A DNA stretch of 64,000 bases from Ashinkailepas kermadecensis (GCA_034440615.1 JAOTOM010003693.1:113940-177939); one strand, 5' to 3'. Numbered from the stretch's first letter, positions 1 through 10,920 are shown. A program made the numbers and translations. Notes: generated by a model not told the origin, from the sequence alone.

Positions 1-640
1 ATACTAATCGGGTTAGCAAGGCCAAACCTCGCATGGCTGCTCAGTGGTCTTTTCCGCATATCCTCATAAATTTTTGATCCTGGGTCATCTCAAGTCAGGT
101 CACCAGGTCAGGTGAAATGACCTAACGTCCCTTCGAGTTCTAGGTGGCATCACTCCCACAATAATTGGGCGATAGATTTCAAACTTATATCACGTCATGA
201 TCTTATCAGGATCTATAATATGTATATCACGGTTTTTTCGTAGCGTTGACCTGAGGTCAGGTCGTGGCCATGGCATACCCATTATAGGCCTATGGAAAAA
301 TATACAAATGTTTCCTGGTTACATATTTGCTCTCGGAATGACCTCCAACCGTTATGGCGTGTAGTTGGAAGCTATTCGCAATGCTATCGCTGACATTTTT
401 GCTCAGTGGCCCCACCAAGGTCAGCTGAGGTCACCTGAAATCACTAGCACATTTCTGCGCATTATATCGCAATGCATTGAGCTAGAAGGCTGAAATTACC
501 GTCATTGTGCTTGTATCGCCAAGACGTGTCGATTGATATATTACATGACCTCCCTACTCTACCCAATGACCTTGACCTGAGGTCATTGTTTCGGTGACCC
601 GAAACATTGTTGACCTGACCTTAAATTACACAGCGTATGT
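1..640. repeat. AGGTCA/TGACCT-rich segment
   Basis: This stretch has no convincing ORF but contains about ten exact AGGTCA or TGACCT hexamers. Examples are 97-102 and 105-110 (direct, 2 bp spacer), 247-252 with 254-259 (everted, 1 bp spacer), 418-423 with 428-433 (direct, 4 bp spacer), and 567-572, 573-578 and 580-585 in a tight cluster. The same hexamer is the theme of the TTAA-flanked elements elsewhere in the window, so this may be a relative of that family cut by the window edge. That relation is inference: I do not see the TTAA terminal repeat here. Confidence 0.5.
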
Positions 641-1095
641 CGATAGCACATTTCAAGGGCTGTCGAATAGCATTTGCAGTTTGTTTCTACCTGTTACAGG
701 TCCTGAGATATATGCCAATATCTGATGGTCCCACCCGATCTGGTCGAATTTGACATCTGCCCCCCCGGACATGCGAAGTTGGCGCGGACCGCCGGACGTG
801 CGAGTGTTAAATAGAGGCCATTTTTTAGTTGAAGAGAAGCCACATCTTTACCGGAGGGGAGCACATTTCCTCAGATGCCGTCTTGATTCCGCCACTGGTC
901 CTTGGTCTTTTCACAGACTTAGCACCCCTTTTCCTATAGAAGTTCTGCGATAGCCAGTACAGCTCCAATTTAGGCTATGACTAGACAAGGTGTTTGGTCA
1001 AGGCCTTGGTGACGGAGCCGAGTATTTACAGAAACTTTGGCTGAACTAACTCGGTTCTGCTATTGTAGATGATTACACTATTGCATGGGCTTTTA
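641..1095. other. Unassigned sequence
   Basis: I see no recognisable gene, repeat array or RNA here. A short open frame from 750 has no recognisable domain. Confidence 0.4.
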
Positions 1096-1097
1096 AG

Positions 1098-1345
1098 ACC
1101 TGCAAATATGGTTGAATATTAATAGATGGTCACTACTGATAGCGACCCCTACCAGCTTGATGTCCTCAGCAAATTTGAACACCCTATTCCTCAGGCATAC
1201 CTCAATGTTATTCGCAAAGACTATGAAGCGAATTGGACCTAGATCAGAGCCCTATAGTACTCCACTCAGATCCTTCCATTCAGATTTACATCCATTAAAC
1301 ACTACACTTCCTTTCCCTCCCATTCACCATGCTTCAATCCAACCT
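1098..1345 (-). pseudogene. Reverse-transcriptase box B/C remnant of CR1 LINE
   Basis: The minus strand encodes a VVFNGCKSEWKDLSG stretch, then GVL followed by an in-frame TAG where glutamine is expected, then GSDLGPIRFIVFANNIE, and then FKFAEDIKLVG. This is the SGVPQGS...FADD region of a CR1-type RT. The catalytic FADD has become FAED. The premature stop in box B and the changed catalytic motif show that it is dead. Confidence 0.7.
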
Positions 1346-1600
1346 AATTTAAGTGTAGCCAGTCTTTTAGATGCACAATAGCACACCTAAATTTTCTAGC
1401 TGTATGTGCAAGTTAGTCTAGCACACCTAACTTTATTTATAGCTTTTCTAGATAATTATAAGATTTACTCAGAGTTAAAATCTCTCGGTTTCTTACATGC
1501 CTGCTTTTTTACTCCGGTAAATACCTTACTTCCGGGGTTACCCGTGAGGGGCGTTTAAAGTTTAACTTAATGTCCCTATTAGGAATGAACCTATCCTCAC

Positions 1601-2385
1601 CTAGAAACAGCTTGTCTTTAGCCATTCCCACATTTTGTAAGCATCTAAGCCCATCAATAACTCTCCCTGTGGATTTTCTCCAGAAAATAAATTATTTGGC
1701 AAAAATTGGAATTCATTTGTATTGATTGCTACACTTCCAATATGTAAGGAAAAGGCAATAATGTTGTGAATACTAGTTACGAAGGTCTCTCCTATATTTA
1801 CAATTTGCGCCCAATTTGCTAATTGTATAAGCACTAGTTCTAACATATCATTTCCCTTTGTAGGTTCATGTATCATTTCAGAAAAAAAAACATCAAACTA
1901 GGCCAGGCAACTTCTTCCTGATTTGTTTATACATCTAGTTTTGTGTCCCATCACCGTTATATTGAAGTCCACAACAATAGAGTTATCCTATACACTCTCC
2001 TATTTATATCTTTCTGCATCAACCTATCAGTATTCTTACTATGGTCTGATGGCCTATAGAATGCCTCAATCCTTAATGTTGCTCCATTCTTCTGGATGAT
2101 ATCTACCCACAAGGATTCTACTCCTCTATGTACACTATTCTCTATGGTATGGCATTTAATTACTTGTCTCTCATGCAAGGGCATCCCACCTCCTATTCTT
2201 ACCTTCCTTTGATGGGCATGCATGCTGTAACCTATCAGTTCAAATTTGGAAGTTATCTTCAAAAATGATTGAATTAACCCATGCCTCAGTTATGCATCAC
2301 AAATCTAGCTTTTTACACGACATATATGCATGCAGTTCCCCAATTATGTTCCTGACACTTCCGGCATTTACATAAAACCATGACA
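1601..2385 (-). pseudogene. APE-type endonuclease remnant of CR1 LINE
   Basis: Reading down the minus strand, several pieces match the endonuclease order. There is a VNAGSVRN block near 2370. An ITEAWVN block near 2290 retains the catalytic glutamate. Then come GYSMH, a GGGMPL segment, ESLWVDI and a FYRPSDHS block (2262-1957). Finally EPTKGNDMLELVL and IGETFVTSIHN occur in 1876-1601, where an SDH motif is expected but IHN stands. At least two frame changes separate the blocks. Such enzymes nick target DNA to prime reverse transcription. This copy cannot make an intact protein. Confidence 0.7.
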
Positions 2386-2745
2386 AACTATCCATTTCCT
2401 TGCTTGCAACTGAACCATACTCAGAGCCTCCTCGTACCTATTGCTGGGCAGTTCCACTCCTTTCATGCTAAGATGTAGCCCACATAATGAAAACTTTTCA
2501 GTCTTACCAAAAATCCCCCATAGATCTAAGAACTTAATTTCATGGTCCTTGGAAATCTTGGCCAACCTGGTATTCAGTCCAATGACCCTTGAATACCATT
2601 CTACACTCGTGCTTACCCTCGGGAGGATGGATGTTACCACTCCTCTCTTCCTTCTTTCTGCTAACCGACCTATCAGAGCCCTGTACTGGCTTAATGTTTC
2701 CTCAGTTTTACCTCTTCCTACATCATTCATAAAATATGTGTACAA
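2368..2745 (-). pseudogene. SGNH/GDSL esterase-like ORF1 fragment of CR1 LINE
   Basis: The open frame encodes about 125 residues. It shows a block-III-like NDVGRG near residue 7, a central ILPR segment, GLNTRLAKI, a FLDLWGIF block, and a block-V-like GLHLSMKG near residue 93. These are the hallmarks of the SGNH hydrolase-like ORF1 known in some CR1-clade elements. The usual aspartate before GLHLS is replaced by cysteine (CGLHLS), which would remove a catalytic triad residue. The N-terminal part with the GDS nucleophile block is not seen. It lies directly upstream of the endonuclease remnant, as expected for a CR1 element. Probably not functional. Confidence 0.65.
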
Positions 2746-2760
2746 TTACTGTTGTTGCAC

Positions 2761-4525
2761 CCCCCCCCCCCCCCACCCCATCCACACACACACACACTTC
2801 CCATCATTATTCCTAACATATCCCCTACATCTATTACTAAGGACCCTGGAAAACAGACACGAGACCCTCGACTCGAGTTCCTATTACATAATGAGCCATC
2901 ATTATTTCCCTATTTCTTGAGTGCCCTATAAGTCGGTTGATCCAGTGTTTTCAGCTCGCTACAAGCCTGATCGTTCTGATAACGTTGATAGACCTCTCTG
3001 CTATTGCTGGCATATTATGCTGCATCACCAATATTTTATACAATGCTGCATCTATTGTGCATCACCATGGCCAGATAAAAACAACTTGGTCCGACTTTTC
3101 CTCATCTAATATATCATGTCCAGAAAATATTTTTGAAATCCTCTTGTCAAGCGGCATCAGAAAATATTTATACTTTGACATCCTGGGCCAGGAAAGGACA
3201 ATTTATGTGGGGTTGAATGTGGAGAGGATATTTTTCTTCAAACTTGTGATACCAGAATCTCAGATTGAACATTCCAGTGAATCGTGAGCATGCTGTCACG
3301 GAGCAGTTAACTGTCAAGCAGAACCATCATACCTCCAAATGAGGGAAAAAAATGTCTGAAGAGGGTAATGTTTTGGATGCCAAAAATCTAGGAACAACAA
3401 AAAAGGTTTTCTTCCAACCATCTGCGAGATGGTTCAATCATGTCCAAAATTTTTAAGAAGCGTACTGTTGTCCTGGTTATACCCAGAATGCACTGAAAAG
3501 TTACAGAGCATGCTTTTTTGCATGAGATGAGACAAAATGTATGTTTCGAAGTCTCCATTGATATGTGCATGCAGAATCTCCAGGTGTTAAACGATTTGGC
3601 ATACAATTCAGCATAAAGCGCGGAAACTAGAAAGTAGAGACACACATAGCTTACATTTAAGGTTTTAGATGCAAGCTCACTAATTATTTGCTATCTTCAT
3701 GCCATTGGGGCTTCCTGGTAAGGTTAACAACGTTGAAAGCGGATTGCATATAAAAGCATGATCAGAACTCATGGTTTTAAAAAGCATGGAGTGGAAAATC
3801 AGCTAAAGATATTTTCATGCAGGGGCAAGAGCATATCCTGTCAGCATAATCCTGTAAATCTGGGAATGCATTCATAGACTGGCATCGATTTTACTAAAAA
3901 CTGTATCCATTATTGGGAAGAAATTACAAATACACTGTCTTAATTCGCGATTTTGCAACTGTGCAGTGCCGTGATATTACACCAGGCTGGAGACACGCCA
4001 GCATATTTCGCTTTTTCGTTTGTAGAGAACATGCTGATGGCAGTGGCCCAGAATTTGCCTATTTGGTTTGAACATGATAACCAGCTGAGCAAACTTTTGT
4101 TCTGGGCTATCTTACCATAGCCTTGAAATGTGCCACTGCATCTTCCCAAGTCTAGTCTCAAAATAGCAGTCACGGTTAAAACTCCTTAGAATCAAAAGTC
4201 AATTTTTCCTAACAGCAAATTTCACTGTATCTATGTTGGAAATCATAATCTCTTCTAAGATTGTGCTTTCCACCTTTTGTGCTTTCATTCCACCGCTGCA
4301 ATGGCTTTTAAGAGTATTTTTCGACATAGCACCTGAACTCAAAACGGATTTTGGGGTGTTAGTTGGTGATTGATCATAGCGAGTCAGAAATAACCATAGT
4401 AGTCGGCTGTCTGATTTAATGCTACACCACCACATAACTTCATTTGGCATGCGTATTTCAGAGATTAGTGATTACTGAATCGCTACTTGAACAGCTTGGA
4501 GTCCGACTCAGAATCGATTCCTTTG
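2761..4525. other. Unassigned sequence with poly-C tract
   Basis: A poly-C run (2759-2774) and a short CA run (about 2785-2798) open this stretch. I see no gene. An open frame at 2937-3287 begins with a hydrophobic segment but has no recognisable domain. Around 4497-4515 there is a short GACTC-type tract like others at 57.0-57.2 and 59.2 kb. Confidence 0.4.
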
Positions 4526-5467
4526 TTAACACGCGCACTGGAGGGGGGGGGGGCGAAATCCGCCCACCCCTCCGGTTTTTCGCAAATAACTGCAGATTTT
4601 ACCGGTCGATATACGCGATTTTCGGTGTACCTGCTTAAAAATGAACAGCGCGTCGTTTAAAGGAAGAAAAATGGAAATCGCCCGAATTTTTTTTTCTCAA
4701 GTTAGGGGGCGCTAAACTAAAAAAATGTTATAGCGCCAGACCACAAAAGTCGGCGCAGATGCGCTCCCAGTATACTGACAAAAGAGAAGTGTTCTAGGCA
4801 ACACTAGGGACTTGTTTGATGCATATTGATATGCTGTATAGTTTCCAGGTCATGTTAGGTCACCAAGGTCAAGTCAGGTCAAGTTCATGACAGGTTAATG
4901 GAACCAAACTTGATCAACTGGAATGTTGCCATAAATGCACTACTGGTTGTCATTTGTACTGTTTGTCATTGCGTTTCCATACTTTATTCATGTACTTCAC
5001 TCCCTTCTTCACGAAGCCGATTGCTCCGAGCTGCCCGACGGAGCAGTCGGGCGGGCGGGCGGTTCCGGTAACTGGAACAGGTAACTCACCGGATAAAGTG
5101 GTGCTATATAGGTGACCTGAGGTCAAATGTTGGGTCTATCATCTGCATTGCATCATTAGTAATGTCCAAAACATCATTGATGCCCATTTTTTAGCATTTA
5201 AACACAATCACAGCGATCCATAACGATGACAAGCCAAGCCACGCAAAACCGGAAAATTTTGCCAATCTGACCTCATTTGACCTTGAAGATATTGACCTAA
5301 GCTCACGAAAATTGCACACAATAGAGATTACTACCGTGCCCATCCACCTTACGGATTTCGTTCCTCCAGCTTTACTAGGAGCCGAGATCTTAGGGGGGGG
5401 GGCGGAATCCGCCCCCCCCCCCCTCCAGTGCGCGTAATTCTCAGAGGCCCTCCAGGGCGCGTGTTAA
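4526..5467 (+). mobile_element. TTAA-flanked non-autonomous element, copy A
   Basis: The 942 bp unit starts and ends with TTAA (4526-4529 and 5464-5467). Its terminal inverted repeat reads TTAACACGCGC, then A or C, then CTGGAGGG, followed by a G-run. The same unit recurs inverted at 23571-24502 and 50461-51393. Near the right end the ACGCGC-CTGGAGGG motif occurs a second time internally, at about 5422-5438. I see no transposase ORF, so it is non-autonomous. TTAA duplication is the signature of piggyBac-type elements (Sola3 also uses TTAA), but the superfamily is not proven. Internally it carries nuclear-receptor half-sites and a GC-rich hairpin (about 5029-5053). Confidence 0.85.
4847..4881 (+). 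promoter_or_regulatory. DR4-DR3-DR4 block of AGGTCA half-sites (copy A)
   Basis: Four exact AGGTCA hexamers lie in one direction at 4847-4852, 4857-4862, 4866-4871 and 4876-4881, with spacers of 4, 3 and 4 bp. This is the binding-site architecture of RXR/USP-type nuclear-receptor heterodimers. Receptor binding is inference. An AGTTCA hexamer follows directly at 4882. Confidence 0.6.
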
Positions 5468-5611
5468 AAATGCATAGCGAATCAGAATCAAAATCGAAAG
5501 AATTTTGACATTGTCCATCGATGAATGGGAGTAACCCGATTCTCTAAAAAAAAAAATTAGGCACGAATCGTGAGTCCCGGGTAATATTGAAATATTCTGG
5601 TACCAGACAAT

Positions 5612-5643
5612 CTTGATATTGTCTGGTACCAGACAATATCAAG
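5612..5643. repeat. 32 bp perfect palindrome
   Basis: The arm CTTGATATTGTCTGGT is followed immediately by its exact reverse complement, centred on GGTACC. A second partial copy of the arm (TCTGGTACCAGACAA) begins at 5596, so the palindrome half is also tandemly repeated. It lies 145 bp to the right of TTAA copy A. Confidence 0.85.
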
Positions 5644-6895
5644 TCGACAATAAATGTCTGGACATATTGATGATTTCTACGTTGGGGTACAGGCTAGTAT
5701 GTAAAGCGGAAAAAAGTTAAGCGCGTGCGCAAGCTGAATTGGCTTCGCCCATCGGCCTTGACGCACTCGGACTGTGTCAGCGTCCGATCCGGCGAAACAT
5801 TACTCATCTGAATGTCCATCGCATTGCCAAGGGAACTGACTCGAAGTGTATGGGGGGACGCTGCCCCCTCTGCCCCCTCCACGCGCGAGTCCCGGCCCAT
5901 GGACATTGCCCCAAGCTTCCGGGTCGCGCTGTCGATAGATATTGAGCATTATGAGCTGAAATTGACATCTGCATTGCTTGCCATTGCAGTCACTGATAGA
6001 TCCAGACAAGGACGAATCCAAGAGGTGGCATGGAATTCCCACGCCACCCAAGGATGCTCCAGTGTATCCTGCCTCCCCCTTGTATTTTTGTTTAGCCGAA
6101 GGCTCCTCTCCATGACGCTCGAGTACACCCACGTGACATTCCGTTAGGCGTCAGCCGCAATGTTCCTGCGGACATCGAGGGGATCTCCAGTAAAGAAAGA
6201 AAACAGGTGCCATTCAAGAACTCTGAAACATGCGCCCCTGACAAGCTGTCCCGGATGCTCACTAGGGTGTGCGCGAAGAATATAGTTACAATTTATGAGA
6301 CTCTGTCTCCATAAAATATAATGCGAAGTGCATTTATGAAAGTTAGCCTGCCTTCGGACGTCAATTGTATTGCCACTTGCAGTGACCTATTTCGCATATT
6401 GTTACTTTCCGTATTTCCTTTTTGAACTATTTTCCACCATAGACGGCCGGCCGCCGGCCGCCTCCGGCACGTCACCAACCGCCCGCCATTCATAGCATGG
6501 CGGGGCGCGGGATTCTTATTCCCTGAATGTTAATGGGCCCCAACGCCAAAGTTACAGGCATATTTTCATATTTTAAACGATAGACGATGTGCCTGGCATG
6601 AGTTCCGCCACCATTAGAGTTGAGGCCGACAGATTTTGGCGAAATTGTTTAAGAACATTACGCTTATGGGCGTTGAAGGGAAAGAATGCATCTACAACCG
6701 TAAATTTCTCCTGCACCATTTTGGCGTGGCAGAGCCGATGTTGCTTAGTATTGTTGAAGGGCGCAACTTCACTTTCTATCGTGCCACCGCTCGGCGGCCC
6801 TACGGATCCTCTAGGCAGCAACCGTCGGCGCTTGACATGCATCGAGCCATGCCAGAACGTCAATAATGTCGCAAAGCTTCATGTCAAAAGGTAAA
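5644..6895. other. Unassigned sequence
   Basis: Several overlapping open frames of 66-111 residues occur on both strands (for example 5812-6147 plus and 6573-6863 minus), but none shows a recognisable domain and they shadow one another. A GC-rich patch rich in GGCCGG lies at about 6443-6485. Confidence 0.35.
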
Positions 6896-6900
6896 AAGTG

Positions 6901-7620
6901 ACAGGGTTAGACATCTATAAAAGTAGTCGAGTATGGCATCAGAAGGCAGTTGATTTTACGCCGGTCTATTTGAGAACATTGGAAATTAATTCGCTAATGT
7001 AGAACATCTGATATACAATTAAAAGTAATACAATGTGATAATTTGAAACACAAATCCTGGAATTGAGTGCAAAAATAACAGGGTTAGATATCTATAAAAG
7101 TAGTCGAGTATGGCATCAGAAGGCAGCGGATTTTATGCCGGTTTATTTAAGACCATTGAAAATTAATTCGGTATGTAGAACATCTGATATGCAATTTAAA
7201 GGAATATAATGCGATAATTCGATATGCAAATCCTGGAATTTACTGCAAAATGACAGGGTTAGAAAACTATAACAGTAGTCGAGTATGGCATCATCAGGCA
7301 GCGGATTTTATGCCTGTTTATTTAAGACCATTGGAAATGAATTTGATAATGTAGAACATCTGATATACAATATAATGTGATGCAATGTGATAATTTGGGA
7401 CACAAATTCTGGAATTGAGTGGAAAAGTGACAGGGTTAAACCTTCATGAAAATTATTCAAGATGATATAAAAATGAAGCACGTTCGATTTTCGTTTAGTT
7501 AAGAACATTTGAAATTGTCAGGACGTGACGCAGAAGATGTATGACACGTGTTTATCACAAGATGTTGAGTGGCCAATTGCTCCATTTCAATGTAAGGGCA
7601 AAGTGACAGGGTGAAATGAT
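6901..7620. repeat. ~176 bp satellite, four monomers plus start of a fifth
   Basis: The anchor ACAGGGTTAGA, or close variants, recurs at 6901, 7078, 7253, 7430 and 7606, giving steps of 177, 175, 177 and 176 bp. Between anchors the first three monomers share long blocks such as AAGTAGTCGAGTATGGCATC and GTAGAACATCTGATA. The fourth is more diverged but keeps the length. The monomer is AT-rich and roughly nucleosome-sized. Confidence 0.9.
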
Positions 7621-9100
7621 TTGCTAATAAAACAAACTACACATCATAAGAGAGGTTGTTTCAATGTTGTTCAAATTGGACCATTGGAAATTACTTGCAC
7701 CTCGTCTAGAACCAGAATATAGCATTAATAAAAGCAAGCCCACTTTGGTGGTGTTCCTTCACAAACCCACCACCAGAGCGGCGCCACCGGTATTATGTCC
7801 GCTTATGACGCCTAACGCTCTCAACTCGTGGCACTCCAAACAAGTGTCCCATATGAAGGTGTCTGGTTCTGCCCCTGAATCCACTGGGACATGGAACAAC
7901 GCCTTTCCTCGTCTTTCGTGTTTCCAACGCGTTGAAATTCGACAGCAAGAACTTCCTATCAAAGTTGGTTAATTTGACCAGATGCCTTTTCCACTGATCA
8001 GCAAAATTAATTGGGTAGATCGGCACTTCCTGAATGGCTCGATCCGCCACTGACCGTTTAATAAGAGCCATGATAATCTATGTGTTGCATAGAAGCTAGT
8101 AACTATTAATCATTATAAAATAACACAATTATATGCAACTGTCCCTGCGAGCTCTAGCATCCTAGCAATACCATCATCTAACCAGCTTCTTGTTGCGATA
8201 GTTCACTTCACGAGTAATGCGTTTACTGAGACAAGCGATGCATTGCGAGGACGTTCCAGTAGAAGGGAGAGGATTTGAGTTAGTACATTCATTTCACCAA
8301 TATGCTCCATTTAGCAATCGATCACATTGCTCTTCCCACTCTTCTAAAGCTAAAGCTATCGGTATTTCTGGGAACATGCCATGCGTGTCACTTTGGGAAA
8401 TTTATGGAAGGGGGGGGGGGGAAATGCACTCGAGCGTTCTGCTCCTTCATAGGCTCAATCGCTAAGCTTCGGTCTGATGGGGGGAAGAGCAAGTCAATGA
8501 TATGGGGGGAGTGGAAAGTTAATGATTGGGGAGCCAGCTGTCCCCCTTAGCGTATGCATAGTGACACGCCTGGAACACGTTGGCTTGTGAACGAAATTGG
8601 CGAACACTGACGAACACTGATAGGATACCACCCAAATTGTTAAAGATGTACCTCTGAAATTTGGTGTGCCATCCGAAATCCATGGATGCACCCAGTCTGA
8701 AACAATTGTTCCAGTTCTAGTCTCTTAAGTTCCGGGAACTAGAGCAGGTCCATTCAGGTCAACCGTGGCTCAATGGGGTTCTTTAGATGTACAAATGGCG
8801 CCAACATAGTATTGGCACTGTTAGGTAGTCGGAAGCGGCGCAACTTTTCATGCGGGTTAGCTTACCAGAGCAGTCTCTCGTAAGATCGTCCTCGAGATAA
8901 CCGGGATTTGGGACTGAATAGCATGGTCGCACCCAGGGTGTTCCGCCATTTATGGTTTGAATCCCAAAGATCGGCGGACTTGACTGCGCTGCGCGGTGCA
9001 CTGGCGCAGCAGACATGACCCGTACTAGGATACGCGGATAATTTAGCAATGGGCATCTGAATCAGTGTGACAATGGGTTGGCATACACGCATGTACGCAC
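7621..9100. other. Unassigned sequence
   Basis: Overlapping opposite-strand open frames (7664-7972 plus, 7793-8071 minus) have no recognisable domain. A G-run lies at 8410-8420. No repeat array is seen. Confidence 0.35.
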
Positions 9101-9101
9101 A

Positions 9102-9118
9102 CGCACACACACACACAC

Positions 9119-9216
<98 letters not shown>

Positions 9217-9243
9217 GATATATACAAAGATAGATAGATAGAT
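9102..9243. repeat. Compound microsatellite (CA)n-(TA)n-(GATA)n
   Basis: A short CA run (9102-9120) is followed by about 90 bp of TA dinucleotides (9122-9212) and then a degenerate GATA run. Open frames of YIYI-type repeats over it are artefacts. Confidence 0.95.
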
Positions 9244-9460
9244 AGAGAGAAAGTATCAATGTCAGAGACGATTCGGTGCTTAATACACCCCCATCAGAGT
9301 AACCACCGTCGCCAGATGCACACGCATGAATCGCATGCACAACTTGCATGCATTTTATCAAAGACACACTCAGATGAATGAACATATCGTTAATATCGAG
9401 CACGGCAATACGGAGCATGGAGAAAAAGTATCGATATGTCACATAAAGCAGAACACATTA

Positions 9461-9590
9461 TCCCGATACGAAGCCACAGGAAGCAGGACAAACTTCCCCG
9501 GTACGAAGCCACAGGAAGCAGGACAAAGAATCCCGGTACAGAGCCATAGGAAGCAGGACAAATTTCCCCGGTACGAAACCACTTTCGAGC
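9461..9590. repeat. ~36 bp minisatellite, about 3.5 units
   Basis: The unit CCCGGTACGAAGCCACAGGA followed by AGCAGGACAAA begins near 9462, 9498, 9533 and 9569. Confidence 0.85.
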
Positions 9591-9823
9591 ACGTGGGAGA
9601 CAAATCCGCAATGTCCTGGTGGTTGGCTTAAAAAGAGCGTGGGAGAATGTCGGAGAATACTGGCGCGAGAGAGGAAAATATGGAAGAAATAGATTATGAA
9701 AGGGGCGCACTAAGGGTTTGTGTGGGCCACGTGACGAGATAAGTGTTGCCGCGGTCGTTCAACTTCATCTTCCCCTCTCCCTGCGCCCAATTTATTATTT
9801 TCCCTTCCTGTCTTGTTATCTCT

Positions 9824-9926
<103 letters not shown>

Positions 9927-10138
9927 GAATGTATGTATGCATTCATAGGATTAAATTCCAACAGGTAAGTATACACGTAAGTATACACGTAGTCAATAGC
10001 TAAAACGAAACAAAGATATTCACTCGAGTGTGGATCATGAGATAAAATCATGCTTGCATCTCAGATTGTTGGGAAGGAAATCTGACAACACAATTTCTAA
10101 ACGACCATCTGCTACCAAATATATCTACGTTTGCTATG

Positions 10139-10546
10139 TTACAACTTTGATTGTTGACATGCATGGGTAGCCTGCAAGATATGCCTTTTTATTGTGCTCA
10201 CCTCACTAGCCGGTACATTCGAAATCGTTCTAGATCGCGTAAGTCTAACAGCAACGGTCGGCCCTAGAATACCTACTATATCCATCCAGTTAACCTGAGC
10301 ACCGAATACTTTATCAATGAACATCAGGTTGTGACGGGTCAGCCGGCAGCTTATTGCTAAATCTTTAAAGTGTGCTATGAGCTGCCGATAATCAAGCAAC
10401 GTATGCAGGCTAGTAGAATGCACAGCCTGCTGTATGTATTTATGCTGCCTGCTCATGCTGTATTTATTCCAACCGAGACAAGTGAGATTTAGCGATCCAG
10501 GATAAAACGATGCCATCAAGTTCAATGACGGACGAAATATATGCAT
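10139..10546 (-). pseudogene. Possible C-terminal remnant of a non-LTR RT
   Basis: This 135-residue open frame has no catalytic motif. Its middle (LTRHNLMFIDKVFGAQVN, then a run ending in an R-L-T-R-S-R-T segment) resembles the region after the RT thumb in several LINE clades, where a (R)RHxLxFLxKVxxGxxN pattern is common. Its position downstream, on the same strand, of the RT and endonuclease pieces at 11.06-12.4 kb supports one broken minus-strand LINE. The RT core between them is missing. If the resemblance is coincidental, the frame is an unknown ORF. Confidence 0.4.
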
Positions 10547-10920
10547 TAAACCGAATAATGAGGGGAATAGGACTAAGCTTTTTATAATAGTGATTGGTGA
10601 GGCTTAGGTGGATCGTACATGCATACCGAGAGCATGGTTGGCTCTCCTGACTACAGCATCTATATGTGGTCCAATGTGCATATCACGTCCACAGTTACAC
10701 AGAGATCACGCATTGAACTGACGCGTCCCAGGGTATTAACGTGCATTGCATACGAATACGCAATAGACTTGGCTCCAAGAGTAAATGTGATAGGTTTTCA
10801 TTTTGGAGGGCTTATTTTGTGCTTTCACTTTACTTCCATAAATTGCATTCGTTTAAAAGTCATTAGCAACAGAAAACCATATTTCTTTTTTGACGACGCA
10901 GGTTTCGTTGCCCGAGTAGA
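10547..10920. other. Unassigned sequence
   Basis: I see no recognisable feature. A plus-strand open frame (10619-11257) crosses the adjacent minisatellite and is probably an artefact of it. Confidence 0.35.

Larger units (their letters stand above)
1098..2760 (-). mobile_element. Decayed CR1-type non-LTR retrotransposon
   Basis: Three protein remnants occur on the minus strand in the order expected for a CR1-clade LINE: an SGNH/GDSL esterase-like ORF1 end (2745-2368), an APE-type endonuclease (about 2385-1601), and reverse-transcriptase boxes B and C (about 1345-1098). Stops and frame changes separate them, so the copy is dead. The RT palm and thumb after the catalytic box are missing, so the 3' half is deleted or lies beyond recognition. 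Poly-C at 2759-2774 lies just upstream of the esterase part. Assignment to the CR1 group rests on the esterase-endonuclease-RT order and on residue patterns, not on a database search. Confidence 0.75.

Noticed and set aside
2937..3287. Small hydrophobic protein of 116 residues
   Set aside because: No homologous motif, overlaps another frame, and there is no splice or promoter support. A chance ORF is likely.
8862..9442. Ile/Tyr-rich membrane proteins over TA repeats
   Set aside because: Translations of (TA)n give YIYI repeats in every frame; the same happens at 9.8, 12.9, 20.7, 24.8, 55.9 and 60.7 kb.
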